A stretch of DNA of 64,000 bases from Desulfovibrio sp. GTDB lineage: Bacteria > Desulfobacterota > Desulfovibrionia > Desulfovibrionales > Desulfovibrionaceae. Position 1 is the first letter of the stretch. Every line of letters begins with the position of its first letter. Below the pieces are notes generated by a model. It saw only the letters and a program-made list of their open reading frames with translations. It was not told the DNA's origin and searched no databases. Positions 46,627-55,683 of this stretch are shown piece after piece. The stretch is from the NCBI GenBank assembly GCA_016218665.1, contig JACRDI010000008.1, positions 186,001 through 250,000 of the forward strand, given 5' to 3'. The position numbers and the translations under genes are program-made.

Positions 46627-46777
46627 CCAAAGGGCGTTCGCCCTTTGGAATCCCGTTATGATTGGAGCTTGTTGGAGTACTTGAGGTTATAATGACCCCC
46701 ACCCCTACAGGGGGTCCAGGGGGCCTTGTGCCCCCTGGCGGTGAAGGGGGTCCGGGGGAGGAGGCGAAGCCTCTGCC
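46627..46777 (+). repeat. Palindromic repeat cluster between gyrB and gyrA (two-hairpin copy 2)
   Basis: The 240-bp gap holds a perfect 22-bp palindrome at 46627-46648 (CCAAAGGGCG arms), the CCAGGGGG...CCCCCTGG hairpin at 46716-46738 and a longer GC-rich hairpin to 46777 (CCGGGGG...CCCCCGG). A further inverted repeat (TTGGGGGC arms) is just upstream at 46601-46619. The 46711-46777 part matches the repeats at 33121 and 50246. Confidence 0.75.
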
Positions 46778-46816
46778 CCCGGCTGCCCGCACCGCCGCCA
46801 TACACGGAGGACATAC

Positions 46817-49309
46817 GTGAGTCAGAACGTCACCATTGAACGCGAGATGCAGAAATCCTACCTGGAGTACTCGCTCTCGGTCATCGTGGGCCGCGCCATC
46901 CCGGACGTGCGCGACGGCCTGAAGCCCGTGCACCGGCGCATCCTGTTCGCCATGCACGAGCTGGGAAACGCCTATAACCGGGCCTACAAGAAGTCCGCCC
47001 GCGTGGTCGGCGACGTCATCGGCAAATACCATCCGCACGGCGACTCCGCAGTCTACGACGCCCTTGTGCGCCTGGCGCAGGAATTCTCCATGCGCGACAC
47101 CCTGGTGGACGGCCAGGGCAACTTTGGCTCCATCGACGGCGACGCCGCGGCGGCCATGCGTTACACCGAAGTGCGCATGGCCAAGCTGGCCAGCGAGTTT
47201 TTGGGCGACATCGAGAAGAAGACCGTCGACTTCCGCCCCAACTACGACAACACCCTTGAAGAGCCCGTGGTGCTGCCGGCCAAGGTGCCCAACCTGCTCT
47301 TGAACGGCAGCTCGGGCATCGCGGTGGGCATGGCCACCAACATCCCGCCCCACAACCTGGGCGAGCTCATAGACGGCACCCTGCACGTGCTGGACAACCC
47401 CAACTGCTCCCCCCGCGACCTGCTGGGCTTCGTCCACGGGCCGGACTTCCCCACCGGCGGGCAGGTGTACGCGGGCAAGGGCCTGGCCGACGCCTACCTG
47501 ACCGGCCGCGGCAGCATCCGCATGCGCGGCGTGGTGCACACCGAGGAAGTCAAAAAGGGCGGCAAGGAGAACGTGGTCATCACGGAGATTCCTTACGCCC
47601 TCAACAAGTCCAGCCTGGTGGAGAAGATCGCCGGCCTGGTCAACGACAAGAAGATCGACGGCGTGTCCGACCTGCGGGACGAATCCGACCGCAAGGGCAT
47701 CCGCATCGTGCTGGAGCTCAAGCGCGGGGCCATCGCCGAGATCGTCATCAACGCGCTCTACAAGTTCACCCCGCTGGAGACCAGCTTCGGCATCAACATG
47801 ATGGCCGTGGTGGGCAACCGCCCCCGTCTGCTGAACGTGAAGCAGATCCTGCAGCACTTCCTGGAGCACCGGCGCGAGGTCATCATCCGCCGCACCCGCT
47901 TCGACCTGGACAAGAGCGAGGCCCGGGCCCACATCCTGGAAGGCCTCAAGATCGCCCTGGACAACATCGACGAGGTGGTGGCCCTCATCCGCGCCAGCAA
48001 GACCGCCATCGACGCCAAGAACGGCCTCATGGAGCGCTTCACCCTCACGGAGATCCAGGCCCAGGCCATTCTGGACATGCGCCTGCAGCGCCTGACCAAC
48101 ATGGAGCGCGAGAAGCTGCTCGACGAGCTCAAGGAGCTGGAGAAGCTCATCACCTGGCTCAAGAGCATCCTGGCCGATGAGAACGTGCTCAAGGGCGTCA
48201 TCCGCGACGAGCTGGTGAAGGTGAAGGAAGAGTACGCCACCGACCGCAAGACCCAGATCCTGGCCGACGAGGCCGCGGACATCGCCATCGAGGACCTCAT
48301 CCCCGACGACGAGTGCGTCATCACCCTGTCGCGCCGGGGCTACATCAAGCGCACCAGCCTGTCGCACTACCAGCAGCAGAAGCGCGGCGGCAAGGGCATC
48401 GCCGGGGTGAGCACCTCGGACGGCGACTTCGTGCACACCTTCCTGCTCACCAGCAACCACCAGTACCTGCTGCTCTTCACCAACCAGGGCCGCATGTACC
48501 AGCTGAAGACCCACCAGGTGCCCGAGGCTGGCCGCTACGCCAAGGGCGCGCACATCGCCAACCTGGTGCCCCTGGAGAAGGACGAGTCCATCGCCACGGC
48601 CTTCACCCTGCGCGAGTTCGCCGAGGACAGGCAGTTCCTGTTCATCACCCGCCGGGGCATGGTCAAGCGCACCAGCGCCGCGCTGTACGCCAACAGCCGC
48701 TCCACGGGCATCCGCGCCGTGTCCCTCAAGCCGGAAGACGAGCTGATGATGGTCTGCGGCGTGCAGAACGACTCCGAGATCCTGCTCATCACCGAGCTGG
48801 GCACCGCCATCCGCTTCTCCGTCGACGAAGTGCGGCCCACCGGCCGCGCCACCGAAGGCGTGAAGGGCATCGCCCTGCGCGGCAAGGACCGCGTGGTGGC
48901 CGGCGTGGTCACCGGCGATCCGGACCGCGAGCAGATCCTCACCGTGAGCGAGAACGGCTACGGCAAGCGCACCCCGCTGGACCAGTACCGCGCCCAGTCC
49001 CGCTCCGGCATGGGCATCATCAACATGAAGGTTACCGACAAGACCGGCAAGGTCGTTGGCGCCGTCATGGTGGCCGAGACCGACCAGATGGTCATCCTCT
49101 CCAGCGCCAACAAGATCGTGCGGTTCCCGGTGCGCCAGGTGAGCCTGAACCTGGGCCGCGCCACCCAGGGCGTCAAGCTCATCAACCTGGACGAGGGCAC
49201 CAGCGTGGCCGGCTTCGACCTGGTGCAGCGCCAGGGCCTGGATCCGGTGGACGGCCTGGACGGCGACACCGACATGCTTGCCGAAGGGGAAACCAGCGCC
49301 GAGGAGTAG
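46817..49309 (+). CDS. gyrA: DNA gyrase subunit A
   Basis: The DNA-cleaving subunit of gyrase. The 830-residue protein starts at GTG 46817 after ACGGAGGAC. The catalytic Tyr116 is in AAMRYTEVR. The quinolone-determining segment [12 protein letters not shown] has Ser77 and Asp81, the sensitive-type residues. The C-terminal beta-pinwheel carries the GyrA-box-like QQKRGGKG. The acidic tail ([14 protein letters not shown]) is usual. It is separated from gyrB by 240 bp of repeat-rich sequence but probably still co-regulated. Confidence 0.97.
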   Translation: MSQNVTIEREMQKSYLEYSLSVIVGRAIPDVRDGLKPVHRRILFAMHELGNAYNRAYKKSARVVGDVIGKYHPHGDSAVYDALVRLAQEFSMRDTLVDGQGNFGSIDGDAAAAMRYTEVRMAKLASEFLGDIEKKTVDFRPNYDNTLEEPVVLPAKVPNLLLNGSSGIAVGMATNIPPHNLGELIDGTLHVLDNPNCSPRDLLGFVHGPDFPTGGQVYAGKGLADAYLTGRGSIRMRGVVHTEEVKKGGKENVVITEIPYALNKSSLVEKIAGLVNDKKIDGVSDLRDESDRKGIRIVLELKRGAIAEIVINALYKFTPLETSFGINMMAVVGNRPRLLNVKQILQHFLEHRREVIIRRTRFDLDKSEARAHILEGLKIALDNIDEVVALIRASKTAIDAKNGLMERFTLTEIQAQAILDMRLQRLTNMEREKLLDELKELEKLITWLKSILADENVLKGVIRDELVKVKEEYATDRKTQILADEAADIAIEDLIPDDECVITLSRRGYIKRTSLSHYQQQKRGGKGIAGVSTSDGDFVHTFLLTSNHQYLLLFTNQGRMYQLKTHQVPEAGRYAKGAHIANLVPLEKDESIATAFTLREFAEDRQFLFITRRGMVKRTSAALYANSRSTGIRAVSLKPEDELMMVCGVQNDSEILLITELGTAIRFSVDEVRPTGRATEGVKGIALRGKDRVVAGVVTGDPDREQILTVSENGYGKRTPLDQYRAQSRSGMGIINMKVTDKTGKVVGAVMVAETDQMVILSSANKIVRFPVRQVSLNLGRATQGVKLINLDEGTSVAGFDLVQRQGLDPVDGLDGDTDMLAEGETSAEE

Positions 49310-49313
49310 GTCC

Positions 49314-50234
49314 ATGACCGCCTTGCGCCACAGCACACTGTCCATCCGCGCCTGCGCCCTGGTCCTGGCCGCCCTGCTTCTGCTGGCGGCCTGCGACCGG
49401 GGCGCGGCCACGGGCGCGGCCCAGGACCTCGTCATCGCCCGCGAAGCCTATTCGACTGGCTATTTTCTCGAAGCCGAAACCGCCTACGAACGCTACCTCC
49501 AGTCCGATCCCCAGGGCAAGCACCGCCTTGAAGCGTGGACGCGCCTGGTCGACATCAGCACAGGCGTGAAGGGCGACACGGGCAAGGCCGTGACCCTTCT
49601 TGAGACCGCCACCCTGGAGTTCGCCTCCCGCCCGAAGGACAACTGGGCCCTGCTCTTCCGCCTGGGCGAGCTCTACGAACAGCTGGGCCAGCGCAAGAAG
49701 GCGCTGGACGCCTGGGGCCGCTGCCTCGACACCGCGGGGGGCGACACCGCCCGCGCCGTGCAGGCGCAGATGCGCATGGCCATTGCCGACCGCGCCCTGG
49801 GCAAGTCCGACACGGCTGTGGACCTCCTCACCCAAAGCATCACCCAGGCCCCTGACGTTCCCACCAAGAGCCAGGCCATGTACGAGCTGGCCCAGACCTA
49901 CGGCATGACCTGGAACTGGCCCAAGGCCAAGGCCATCCTTGAGGAGATCCTGGCCCTTGAAAAGGCCCCGCAGGAGGTCAAGGTCATGAGCACGTATCTC
50001 TTGGTCGACGCCTACGAGGCCGAGAGCAACCTGCCCAAGGCCAGGGAACTGCTCCTCTCGCTCAAGGACACCTACCCGAATCCCGAGGTCATCATGGCCA
50101 GGCTGGCCAGCCTGGGCCAGCGCACCGAAAGCGATGTCGCGGCCAAGCTCCGTCCCGGCACGGGCTCCCCGTCTTCCGACATGGAGAACGCCGGCAGCGC
50201 CGAGGTCAGGCGCAGGCGCGTGAGCGCGAAGTAG
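49314..50234 (+). CDS. TPR-repeat lipoprotein
   Basis: A 306-residue protein with a lipoprotein signal (LAALLLLAAC, lipid Cys near residue 27) followed by at least five TPR-like helical repeats (AREAYSTGYFLEAETAYERY; LFRLGELYEQLGQRKKAL; AMYELAQTYGMTWNWPKA). It should be anchored in the periplasm and act in protein assembly. A role with the flagellar genes downstream or in outer-membrane assembly cannot be told apart. The ATG at 49314 lies four bases after the gyrA stop, so it is translationally linked to gyrA. Confidence 0.8.
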   Translation: MTALRHSTLSIRACALVLAALLLLAACDRGAATGAAQDLVIAREAYSTGYFLEAETAYERYLQSDPQGKHRLEAWTRLVDISTGVKGDTGKAVTLLETATLEFASRPKDNWALLFRLGELYEQLGQRKKALDAWGRCLDTAGGDTARAVQAQMRMAIADRALGKSDTAVDLLTQSITQAPDVPTKSQAMYELAQTYGMTWNWPKAKAILEEILALEKAPQEVKVMSTYLLVDAYEAESNLPKARELLLSLKDTYPNPEVIMARLASLGQRTESDVAAKLRPGTGSPSSDMENAGSAEVRRRRVSAK

Positions 50235-50245
50235 GTCGTTGGAGG

Positions 50246-50294
50246 CAAGGGGCGCCGCCCCTTGACCCGGCCAGGGGGTATGCACCCCCTGGAC
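50246..50294 (-). repeat. Two-hairpin intergenic repeat, copy 3 (inverted)
   Basis: The reverse complement of the design at 33121: CAAGGGGC...GCCCCTTG followed by CCAGGGGG...CCCCCTGG. It lies 12 bases after the lipoprotein stop. Confidence 0.7.
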
Positions 50295-50302
50295 CCGCAT
50301 GG

Positions 50303-50350
50303 CCATTGCGAGGGCCCCGGATGCGAAAGCGTCCGGGGCCCTCGCAATGG
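50303..50350. terminator. Very stable hairpin with GAAA tetraloop
   Basis: Nineteen-base perfect arms (50303-50321 and 50332-50350) extend by three more pairs (one wobble) to a GAAA loop, giving about 22 base pairs. There is no T-run on either side. It probably ends or protects the gyrA-lipoprotein transcript. Confidence 0.6.
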
Positions 50351-50557
50351 CGGCGGGAGGCAGGGGCCGGTGAAATGCGGGCGTGTTGGGCGGGCTGTGA
50401 ATCCATCCGTGGGGGGAATGTGCGGGAAGGACCCGCCGCCAATGGGAACCACGGCCCAGCGTTCTGCGGCAGGGGCCGGAGGGGCGAACCTGGGCCGAGG
50501 TCGGCCGGCTGGTCCGGTCATAGGTCGGATTGCTTGCGTTTGTGGCGGCATATTGGC

Positions 50558-50584
50558 TATACCTTTTCATCATGCGGCCGATAA
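50558..50584 (+). promoter_or_regulatory. FliA (sigma-28) type promoter before fliL
   Basis: TATA (50558-50561), 15 bases, then GCCGATAA (50577-50584). The second element is the exact sigma-28 consensus -10; the first differs from TAAA at one base. It lies about 67 bases upstream of the fliL start and should drive the flagellar export genes. Confidence 0.7.
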
Positions 50585-50650
50585 GACTGGCGCAACACTG
50601 GCGAGATCTGCCGGATCATCCCGGCTGCATTGAAGAAGGCGGTTATCCCC

Positions 50651-51259
50651 GTGGCGAAAAAAGCTGAAAAGGCTCCTGCTGAAGAAGTCGCCCTGGACGG
50701 CGAAGCCCCGAAGAAGTCCAAGAAGAAGCTGTTCCTCATGATCGGCATCGTCGTGGTGCTGCTTGGCGTGCTGGGCGGCGGCGGGTTCTTCGGCTACAAG
50801 TGGTGGATGGCCAAGAAGGCCGCTGCCGGGGCGGACAACGCCACCGAGCAGAAGGTCGAAGAGGGCCAGGGTGAAAAGAAGGCCGCTGCCGGCCAAGGCG
50901 GCGAGAAGAAGGACGAGAAGGGCGGCGAGAAGGGTGCGGCCGCCGGACCCGAGGGCGGCGGCGAGCTGGTGAGCATTCCGCCGCTTCTGGTGAACCTGGC
51001 CGAGCCCCAGGGCAGGCGCTACCTGAAGCTTGCGCTGGACATTGAGGTCAAGGACAAGGCTGCGGCCGACCAGCTGAACAAGAGCATGCCCAAGGTCAAG
51101 GATTCGCTGCTGCTGCTGCTTTCCAGCAAGACCTACGAGGATCTGGGCAGCCTGGAGAACAAGATCCTGCTCAAGAAGGAGATCGTCGAGCGGCTGACCC
51201 TGGTTCTTGGCGAGCAGAAGGTGCTCCGTGTCTACATCACGGAGATTGTGATTCAGTAG
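50651..51259 (+). CDS. fliL: Flagellar basal body-associated protein FliL
   Basis: FliL is an inner-membrane protein around the flagellar motor that supports stator function. The 202-residue protein has a short basic cytoplasmic start, one transmembrane helix (LFLMIGIVVVLLGVLG, ~27-47), a long Lys/Glu/Gly/Ala-rich periplasmic linker (~55-100) and the FliL core (IPPLLVNLAEPQGRRYLKL; LLLLLSSKTYEDL; VLRVYITEIVIQ). The GTG at 50651 after GAAGGCGG is preferred over an in-frame TTG seven codons earlier. It is the first gene of the fliLNOPQ cluster. Confidence 0.9.
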   Translation: MAKKAEKAPAEEVALDGEAPKKSKKKLFLMIGIVVVLLGVLGGGGFFGYKWWMAKKAAAGADNATEQKVEEGQGEKKAAAGQGGEKKDEKGGEKGAAAGPEGGGELVSIPPLLVNLAEPQGRRYLKLALDIEVKDKAAADQLNKSMPKVKDSLLLLLSSKTYEDLGSLENKILLKKEIVERLTLVLGEQKVLRVYITEIVIQ

Positions 51260-51391
51260 GGCGCGGAATTTTCCTTGCCGCCCCTGTGTGATATTGCGCG
51301 AGCACGGGTTTTGCAGTAGGTGCTGCATTGACCCGCAGTGAAGGCTTTGGGCCGGCGCGGGCGGAACATTCAGCGCAACCGAGAGGTCACC

Positions 51392-51916
51392 ATGGCCGAT
51401 GACAAGGACCAGGACAAGCTCGCCGAGGAGTGGGCCAACGCTCTGCTTGAGCAGGAAGCCCCTCCGGCCGATGGCGGTGGCGCTTCGTCCTCTGACGAGG
51501 CCCTGGCCGACGAGTGGGCCAAGGCCCTGGCCACCCAGGAGGCCGACGACGTCAAGAAGGAGCAGGAGCAGGGCTACCTGCGCACCCAGACGCACGAGCC
51601 CGAATTCCGCGACATGACGTCGGAGTACAAATCCCAGCGTCAGAATCCCGGCACCAAGCGCGACCTCGACTTCATCCTGGACATTCCGCTGGAGGTTTCC
51701 GCCGAGCTGGGCCGCACGCGGCTTCTCATCAACGAGCTGCTGCAGTTGGGCCAGGGCTCGGTGGTGGAGCTGAACAAGCTGGCCGGCGAACCGCTGGAGA
51801 TCTTCGTCAACGGCAAGCTTGTGGCCCGCGGCGAGGCCGTGGTCATCAACGAGAAGTTCGGCATCCGCCTCACGGACATCATCAGCCCCATTGAAAGGGT
51901 GAAGCAGCTTGCCTGA
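51392..51916 (+). CDS. fliN: Flagellar motor switch protein FliN
   Basis: A C-ring component that takes part in switching and export. The 174-residue protein has an acidic, disordered N-terminal part with a duplicated motif (DKLAEEWANALLEQE and ALADEWAKALATQE). The FliN/SpoA domain follows (LDFILDIPLEVSAELGRTRL; LGQGSVVELNKLAGEPLEI; VARGEAVVINEKFGIRLTDI). The ATG at 51392 follows GAGAGGTCACC. FliM is not adjacent. Its 3' end overlaps fliO by eight bases. Confidence 0.95.
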   Translation: MADDKDQDKLAEEWANALLEQEAPPADGGGASSSDEALADEWAKALATQEADDVKKEQEQGYLRTQTHEPEFRDMTSEYKSQRQNPGTKRDLDFILDIPLEVSAELGRTRLLINELLQLGQGSVVELNKLAGEPLEIFVNGKLVARGEAVVINEKFGIRLTDIISPIERVKQLA

Positions 51917-52460
51917 TCAGCTTTTTTTTGACATCGTGAAGATGGTTGTGGCGCTCGCGTTCATCGTGGGCCTGATCTATGCCATCGTCTATGTTCTCAA
52001 GCGTTTGCTGCCGGGCGCCATGCGCTCCGGAGGCGAGCGGGTGGAGATGCAGGTGCTGTCCCAGCTCAATGTCGGGTCCAGGCAGCGCATCGCCGTCATC
52101 CGCGTTCAGGACCGGACCCTGGTGGTTGGCATCACCGAGGGCTCCATCAACACCTTGGCCGACCTGACGCCTGAACTGGCGCCCGGACTGTCGCCCCAAG
52201 AGGCCGCCGCCCGGAAGGAAGCCGATGAGCCGAAAATTTTTTCCAACCTTCTCTCGCCCCGCAGGGACGGCCAGGCCGACCAGCGCGGCGGCGTGTCCGG
52301 CTCCGAGCCGGGCAGGGGCCGGCGCCAGCCTGCTGAACGCGAGAACGGCCTTGTCTTCCGCCCCCTGGGGCCCCGCACGGCGCAGCCTGCCGCAAGCCCG
52401 GCCGATGACCGCGGCGACGGGCCGCTGCTCTTCGCCCCTGGCGAGCGTCCTCCGCGCTAG
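51909..52460 (+). CDS. fliO: Flagellar biosynthetic protein FliO
   Basis: A small accessory membrane protein that helps FliP assemble in the flagellar type III export gate. The 183-residue protein has an N-terminal membrane helix (MVVALAFIVGLIYAIVYVL), a short beta-rich cytoplasmic domain (VEMQVLSQLNVGSRQRIAV, VVGITEGSINTLADL) and a low-complexity basic tail. It starts at TTG 51909, within the end of fliN. Its last 56 bases overlap the proposed fliP start. Confidence 0.88.
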   Translation: MPDQLFFDIVKMVVALAFIVGLIYAIVYVLKRLLPGAMRSGGERVEMQVLSQLNVGSRQRIAVIRVQDRTLVVGITEGSINTLADLTPELAPGLSPQEAAARKEADEPKIFSNLLSPRRDGQADQRGGVSGSEPGRGRRQPAERENGLVFRPLGPRTAQPAASPADDRGDGPLLFAPGERPPR

Positions 52461-53226
52461 CCTGCCGCTTCTTCTGTTCTGCTTCTTCGTGCTGCTGCCC
52501 GCCCTTGCGCAGGCGGCCGGCACGGGGCCGGCCAACGCCACGGCCACCCAGGTTCCCGCGCTCACCATGCAGCTCTCGGCCGGCCAGTCCGAGCCGGGCA
52601 AGGTGGCGGTGGCGCTGGAGCTCATGTTCCTGTTCACGGTGCTCACCATCGCCCCTAGCATCGTGCTCACCATGACCAGCTACACGCGCATCATCATCGT
52701 GTTCCACTTCCTGCGGCAGGCCATGGGCACCCCGCAGATGCCCCCCGCGCAGATCATGGCCTCTCTGGCCCTGTTCATGAGCATCATCATCATGGGCCCG
52801 GTGATCAAGAACGTGAACGAGCAGGCGCTGCAGCCCTACATGGAGGAGAAGATCGGGTTCAAGGAGGCCCTGGACAAGGCCCAGGTGCCCATCCGCGAGT
52901 TTTTGTTCAAGCACACGCGCGAGAAGGACCTGTCCATCTTCTACTCCATCTCCAAGGAGGAGCGCCCGGCCAACAAGGAGCAGGTGTCCACCATCATGCT
53001 CGTGGCCGCCTTCACCATCAGCGAGCTCAAGACCGGCTTCTCCATCGGCTTCCTCATCTACATCCCGTTCCTGATCCTGGACATGGTGGTGGCCAGCATC
53101 CTGCTCTCCATGGGCATGATGATGCTGCCGCCCGCGACAGTGGCCCTGCCGTTCAAGATATTGCTGTTCATCCTGGTTGACGGGTGGAGCCTGCTCATAG
53201 GCTCGCTGGTCAACTCCTTTGCCTGA
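52405..53226 (+). CDS. fliP: Flagellar export gate protein FliP
   Basis: A core component of the flagellar type III export gate. The 273-residue protein has a cleavable signal (PLLLFCFFVLLPALAQA) and the FliP signatures LTIAPSIVLTMTSYTRIII, LRQAMGTPQMPPAQI, MLVAAFTISELKTGFSIGF and SMGMMMLPPATVALPFKI. The ATG at 52405 gives the usual length plus the signal; longer in-frame starts to 52225 read through fliO and look artificial. fliQ follows after 11 bases. Confidence 0.95.
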   Translation: MTAATGRCSSPLASVLRASLPLLLFCFFVLLPALAQAAGTGPANATATQVPALTMQLSAGQSEPGKVAVALELMFLFTVLTIAPSIVLTMTSYTRIIIVFHFLRQAMGTPQMPPAQIMASLALFMSIIIMGPVIKNVNEQALQPYMEEKIGFKEALDKAQVPIREFLFKHTREKDLSIFYSISKEERPANKEQVSTIMLVAAFTISELKTGFSIGFLIYIPFLILDMVVASILLSMGMMMLPPATVALPFKILLFILVDGWSLLIGSLVNSFA

Positions 53227-53237
53227 CGGGGCGCATA

Positions 53238-53513
53238 GTGGCCATTACCCCGGAATTCGTCGTCGGCTTCGCTCGCGAGGCCATGGAACTCACGCTGGTC
53301 ATCTGCCTGCCCATGATGGGTGTGGGGTTGGTGGTGGGCGTGGTCCTCAGCATTTTCCAGGCGGCCACCCAGATCCAGGATTCCACGCTCTCCCTTGTGC
53401 CCAAGCTCATCGCCATGTTCATCGCCCTTATTTTGGCGTTCCCATGGATCATGGACAAGATGATCACCTATACGACCAATCTGCTTCTGAATCTTCCCAC
53501 ATACATACGCTGA
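53238..53513 (+). CDS. fliQ: Flagellar export gate protein FliQ
   Basis: A small two-helix gate protein that packs around FliP and FliR. The 91-residue protein has the pattern PEFVVGFAREAMELTLVI, GLVVGVVLSIFQAATQIQD and PKLIAMFIALILAFPWIMDK. The GTG at 53238 gives the family's expected start; a plus-strand ATG at 53184 lies inside fliP. fliR does not follow, so the cluster is interrupted here by an unrelated glycosyltransferase gene. Confidence 0.93.
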   Translation: MAITPEFVVGFAREAMELTLVICLPMMGVGLVVGVVLSIFQAATQIQDSTLSLVPKLIAMFIALILAFPWIMDKMITYTTNLLLNLPTYIR

Positions 53514-53640
53514 CGCCGTTCTCGCCCCTGTCGTGCACGCTCCGGCGCCCGCGCGCCCGTGCGATTTCCCGGCGTCCTTGCCAAAGCCTGCCGCCCACGC
53601 TAGACAGACCCTGCGCAAATCGCGCCAGGACAGTTTCTCC

Positions 53641-55260
53641 ATGCACAGCACCAACGCCCAGACTTTCTATGAGACCCTGCGCGAGCACGCCAGCCGCTGG
53701 GTTTGCTTGCTCATTTTGGCCCCCCTGGTCCTGCGTTTGTGGTTCGTGGCCACCGGCCAGCTGAACCTGGTGCAGGACGAGGCCCAGTATTGGGACTGGA
53801 CCCGGCATCTGCAGCTGACCTACTACTCCAAGGGCCCGCTCATCGCCTGGATCATCTGGGCCTGCACGGCCGTGTTCGGCAACACCGAGCTTGGCGTGCG
53901 CATGGGTTCCATCCTCGGCGCGGCGGTTTTCCCGGCCCTGCTGTGGCTGCTGGTGGGCCGGCTGTGGAAGCGCCCGGTGCTGGGCGTGCTGGCCGTGTTC
54001 ATCGCCGCGGTTTCGCCCCTTTTCCAGGCCCTCGGCATCCTCATGACCACGGACAACCCCTTCGTGATCTGCTGGACGCTGTCCATGTTGGCCCTGTATG
54101 CCGCCACCACCCCGGACGAGTCGGGCCGCGACAGGGGGCTGTGGCCCTATGTCTTGTTGGCCCTGGCCTACGGTGTGGGCATTCTGGCCAAGTACACCAT
54201 GCTGGGGGTGGCTGGCCTGGCCGTGGCCTACGGGCTCGTCCTCAGCCGGCGCAACGCGCTTCCAGCAGGCTACTGGCCCAAGCTTTTCATCGCCCTGTTC
54301 GTCGGCGCGGTCCTGGGCTTCCTGCCCACCCTCATCTGGAACATGCAGAACGACTTCGTGGGCTACAAGCACGTGCTGCACCTCATCGGCGTGCAGGGCG
54401 AGGGCGGCAAGAAGCTGTTCCGCATCTCCCGCGTGCCCGAGTACGTGGGCGCGCAGCTGGGCTTCGCCCTGCCGTGGTGGTTCTGGTTCATGCTCGTGGC
54501 CGGGTGGCGCGCGGCCCTGCGCTGTTTCCGTCCGGCCAACGGGCACGCGGTGGACACCGGCTCCCTGTCGCTGCAGCAGTCGGCGCTGCTCGTGGTCTTC
54601 TTCTGGCCCATGACGCTGTTCTTCCTGGCCTGGAGCTTTCACACCAAGGTGCTGGCCAACTGGAACACCGTGAGCTACGTGGCGGGGGCCATACTCTGCG
54701 CGACCGAGGTCGAGCGCCTGCTGCGCTCCGGGCTCACCCGCCGCGGCTGGGCCTGGCTCAAGGCCGGAGCCTGGGCCAGCGTGGGGCTCATGCTTCTGCT
54801 GCACCTGCACCAGCTGCTGCCCATACCGCCGTCGATCAACCCGGCCCACCGCCTCAAGGGCTGGGACGACCTTGGCCGCCACATGCGCACCGTGGCCGAT
54901 ACGCGCTTCCCCGACCCTTCGCGCGTGTTCTTCATGAGCGACGTGTACGACATCACCGCAGAGCTGGCCTTCTACGTGCCTGGCCAGCCGCAGGCCTACT
55001 GCCTGTGGTGGGACGGCCGGCGCATGAACCAGTACGACCTGTGGGGCGGGCCCAAGGACAAGATCGGCTGGGACGCGGTGCTCGTGCTGCGCGGCGACGC
55101 CCCCGGCGTGCCCCCCGTTGTCACCGAAATGTTCGAGCGCGTGGCCGGTCCGTACCGGCATGTGGCGAGCTTCCGGGGCGAACCTGTCCGTCCGTTCTAT
55201 TATTACCTCTGCACGGGCTACAAGGGCCTTTGGCCCCGCCAGGACACCGGTGCCTTCTAA
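53641..55260 (+). CDS. Membrane glycosyltransferase, GT39/GT83-like (ArnT/PMT family)
   Basis: A polyprenyl-phosphate sugar-dependent glycosyltransferase with its active site facing the periplasm. The 539-residue protein has about ten to twelve hydrophobic helices. The first periplasmic loop has the catalytic acidic motif LVQDEAQYWDWTRH followed by YYSKGPLIAWII. A C-terminal soluble domain follows (FFMSDVYDITAELAFYVPG). The acceptor (lipid A, glycan or protein) is unknown. Initiation at ATG 53641 is preferred over upstream ATGs in low-complexity sequence. Confidence 0.87.
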   Translation: MHSTNAQTFYETLREHASRWVCLLILAPLVLRLWFVATGQLNLVQDEAQYWDWTRHLQLTYYSKGPLIAWIIWACTAVFGNTELGVRMGSILGAAVFPALLWLLVGRLWKRPVLGVLAVFIAAVSPLFQALGILMTTDNPFVICWTLSMLALYAATTPDESGRDRGLWPYVLLALAYGVGILAKYTMLGVAGLAVAYGLVLSRRNALPAGYWPKLFIALFVGAVLGFLPTLIWNMQNDFVGYKHVLHLIGVQGEGGKKLFRISRVPEYVGAQLGFALPWWFWFMLVAGWRAALRCFRPANGHAVDTGSLSLQQSALLVVFFWPMTLFFLAWSFHTKVLANWNTVSYVAGAILCATEVERLLRSGLTRRGWAWLKAGAWASVGLMLLLHLHQLLPIPPSINPAHRLKGWDDLGRHMRTVADTRFPDPSRVFFMSDVYDITAELAFYVPGQPQAYCLWWDGRRMNQYDLWGGPKDKIGWDAVLVLRGDAPGVPPVVTEMFERVAGPYRHVASFRGEPVRPFYYYLCTGYKGLWPRQDTGAF

Positions 55261-55347
55261 ACGGCTTTGCCGGGCTTTAAAACCGATCCTGACGAGACCA
55301 TTTCCAAGCAGTGAGTTTCATGATTGTTTGATGAACATGGATGACAT

Positions 55348-55389
55348 CCGTTGACATTCTTTGACAACGGGTGCATAGCACTGTACATC
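55348..55389 (+). promoter_or_regulatory. Promoter-like region with inverted repeat before the HTH gene
   Basis: TTGACA occurs at 55351 and 55361. The second is followed after 17 bases by TACATC (55384-55389). CCGTTG (55348) and CAACGG (55365) form an inverted repeat over both. Transcription from this -10 would begin at about 55396-55398, on or next to the proposed ATG. The sequence is AT-richer than its surroundings. Confidence 0.4.
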
Positions 55390-55397
55390 GGTGTCCT

Positions 55398-55661
55398 ATG
55401 ATAGACATTGATGTGCCTGCGCCGGATGGGGGAGGGGTTCTCCCCAGGCTGCTGACCATACGGGAAGTGGCGGACATCTTGCGCATACATTACCGGACAG
55501 CGTATCGTCTGGTGAAGGATGGCGGCATTGAAGCCATCCGAGTGGGCACGCAGTGGCGCGTGACGGAAGACGCCCTGCACGAGTATGTGGCGCGCGGCTG
55601 GAGGCACTGGAAGCCCGAACCGGCCCGCAACCGGCCCAGGCAGTGCAAGCTGCCCTTGTGA
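55398..55661 (+). CDS. Helix-turn-helix excisionase/MerR-like DNA-binding protein
   Basis: An 87-residue protein with a clear DNA-binding fold of the HTH_17/excisionase type: LLTIREVADILRIHYRTAYR as helix-turn-helix, GGIEAIRVGTQWRVTEDALH as wing and last helix. The rest is short and basic. The ATG at 55398 has no good ribosome site; a GTG at 55371 is an alternative. It is not next to an integrase, so it is probably a regulator rather than an excisionase. An inverted repeat just upstream may be its own operator. Confidence 0.78.
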   Translation: MIDIDVPAPDGGGVLPRLLTIREVADILRIHYRTAYRLVKDGGIEAIRVGTQWRVTEDALHEYVARGWRHWKPEPARNRPRQCKLPL

Positions 55662-55683
55662 CGTTCACGACCCAGGAGAGCGC

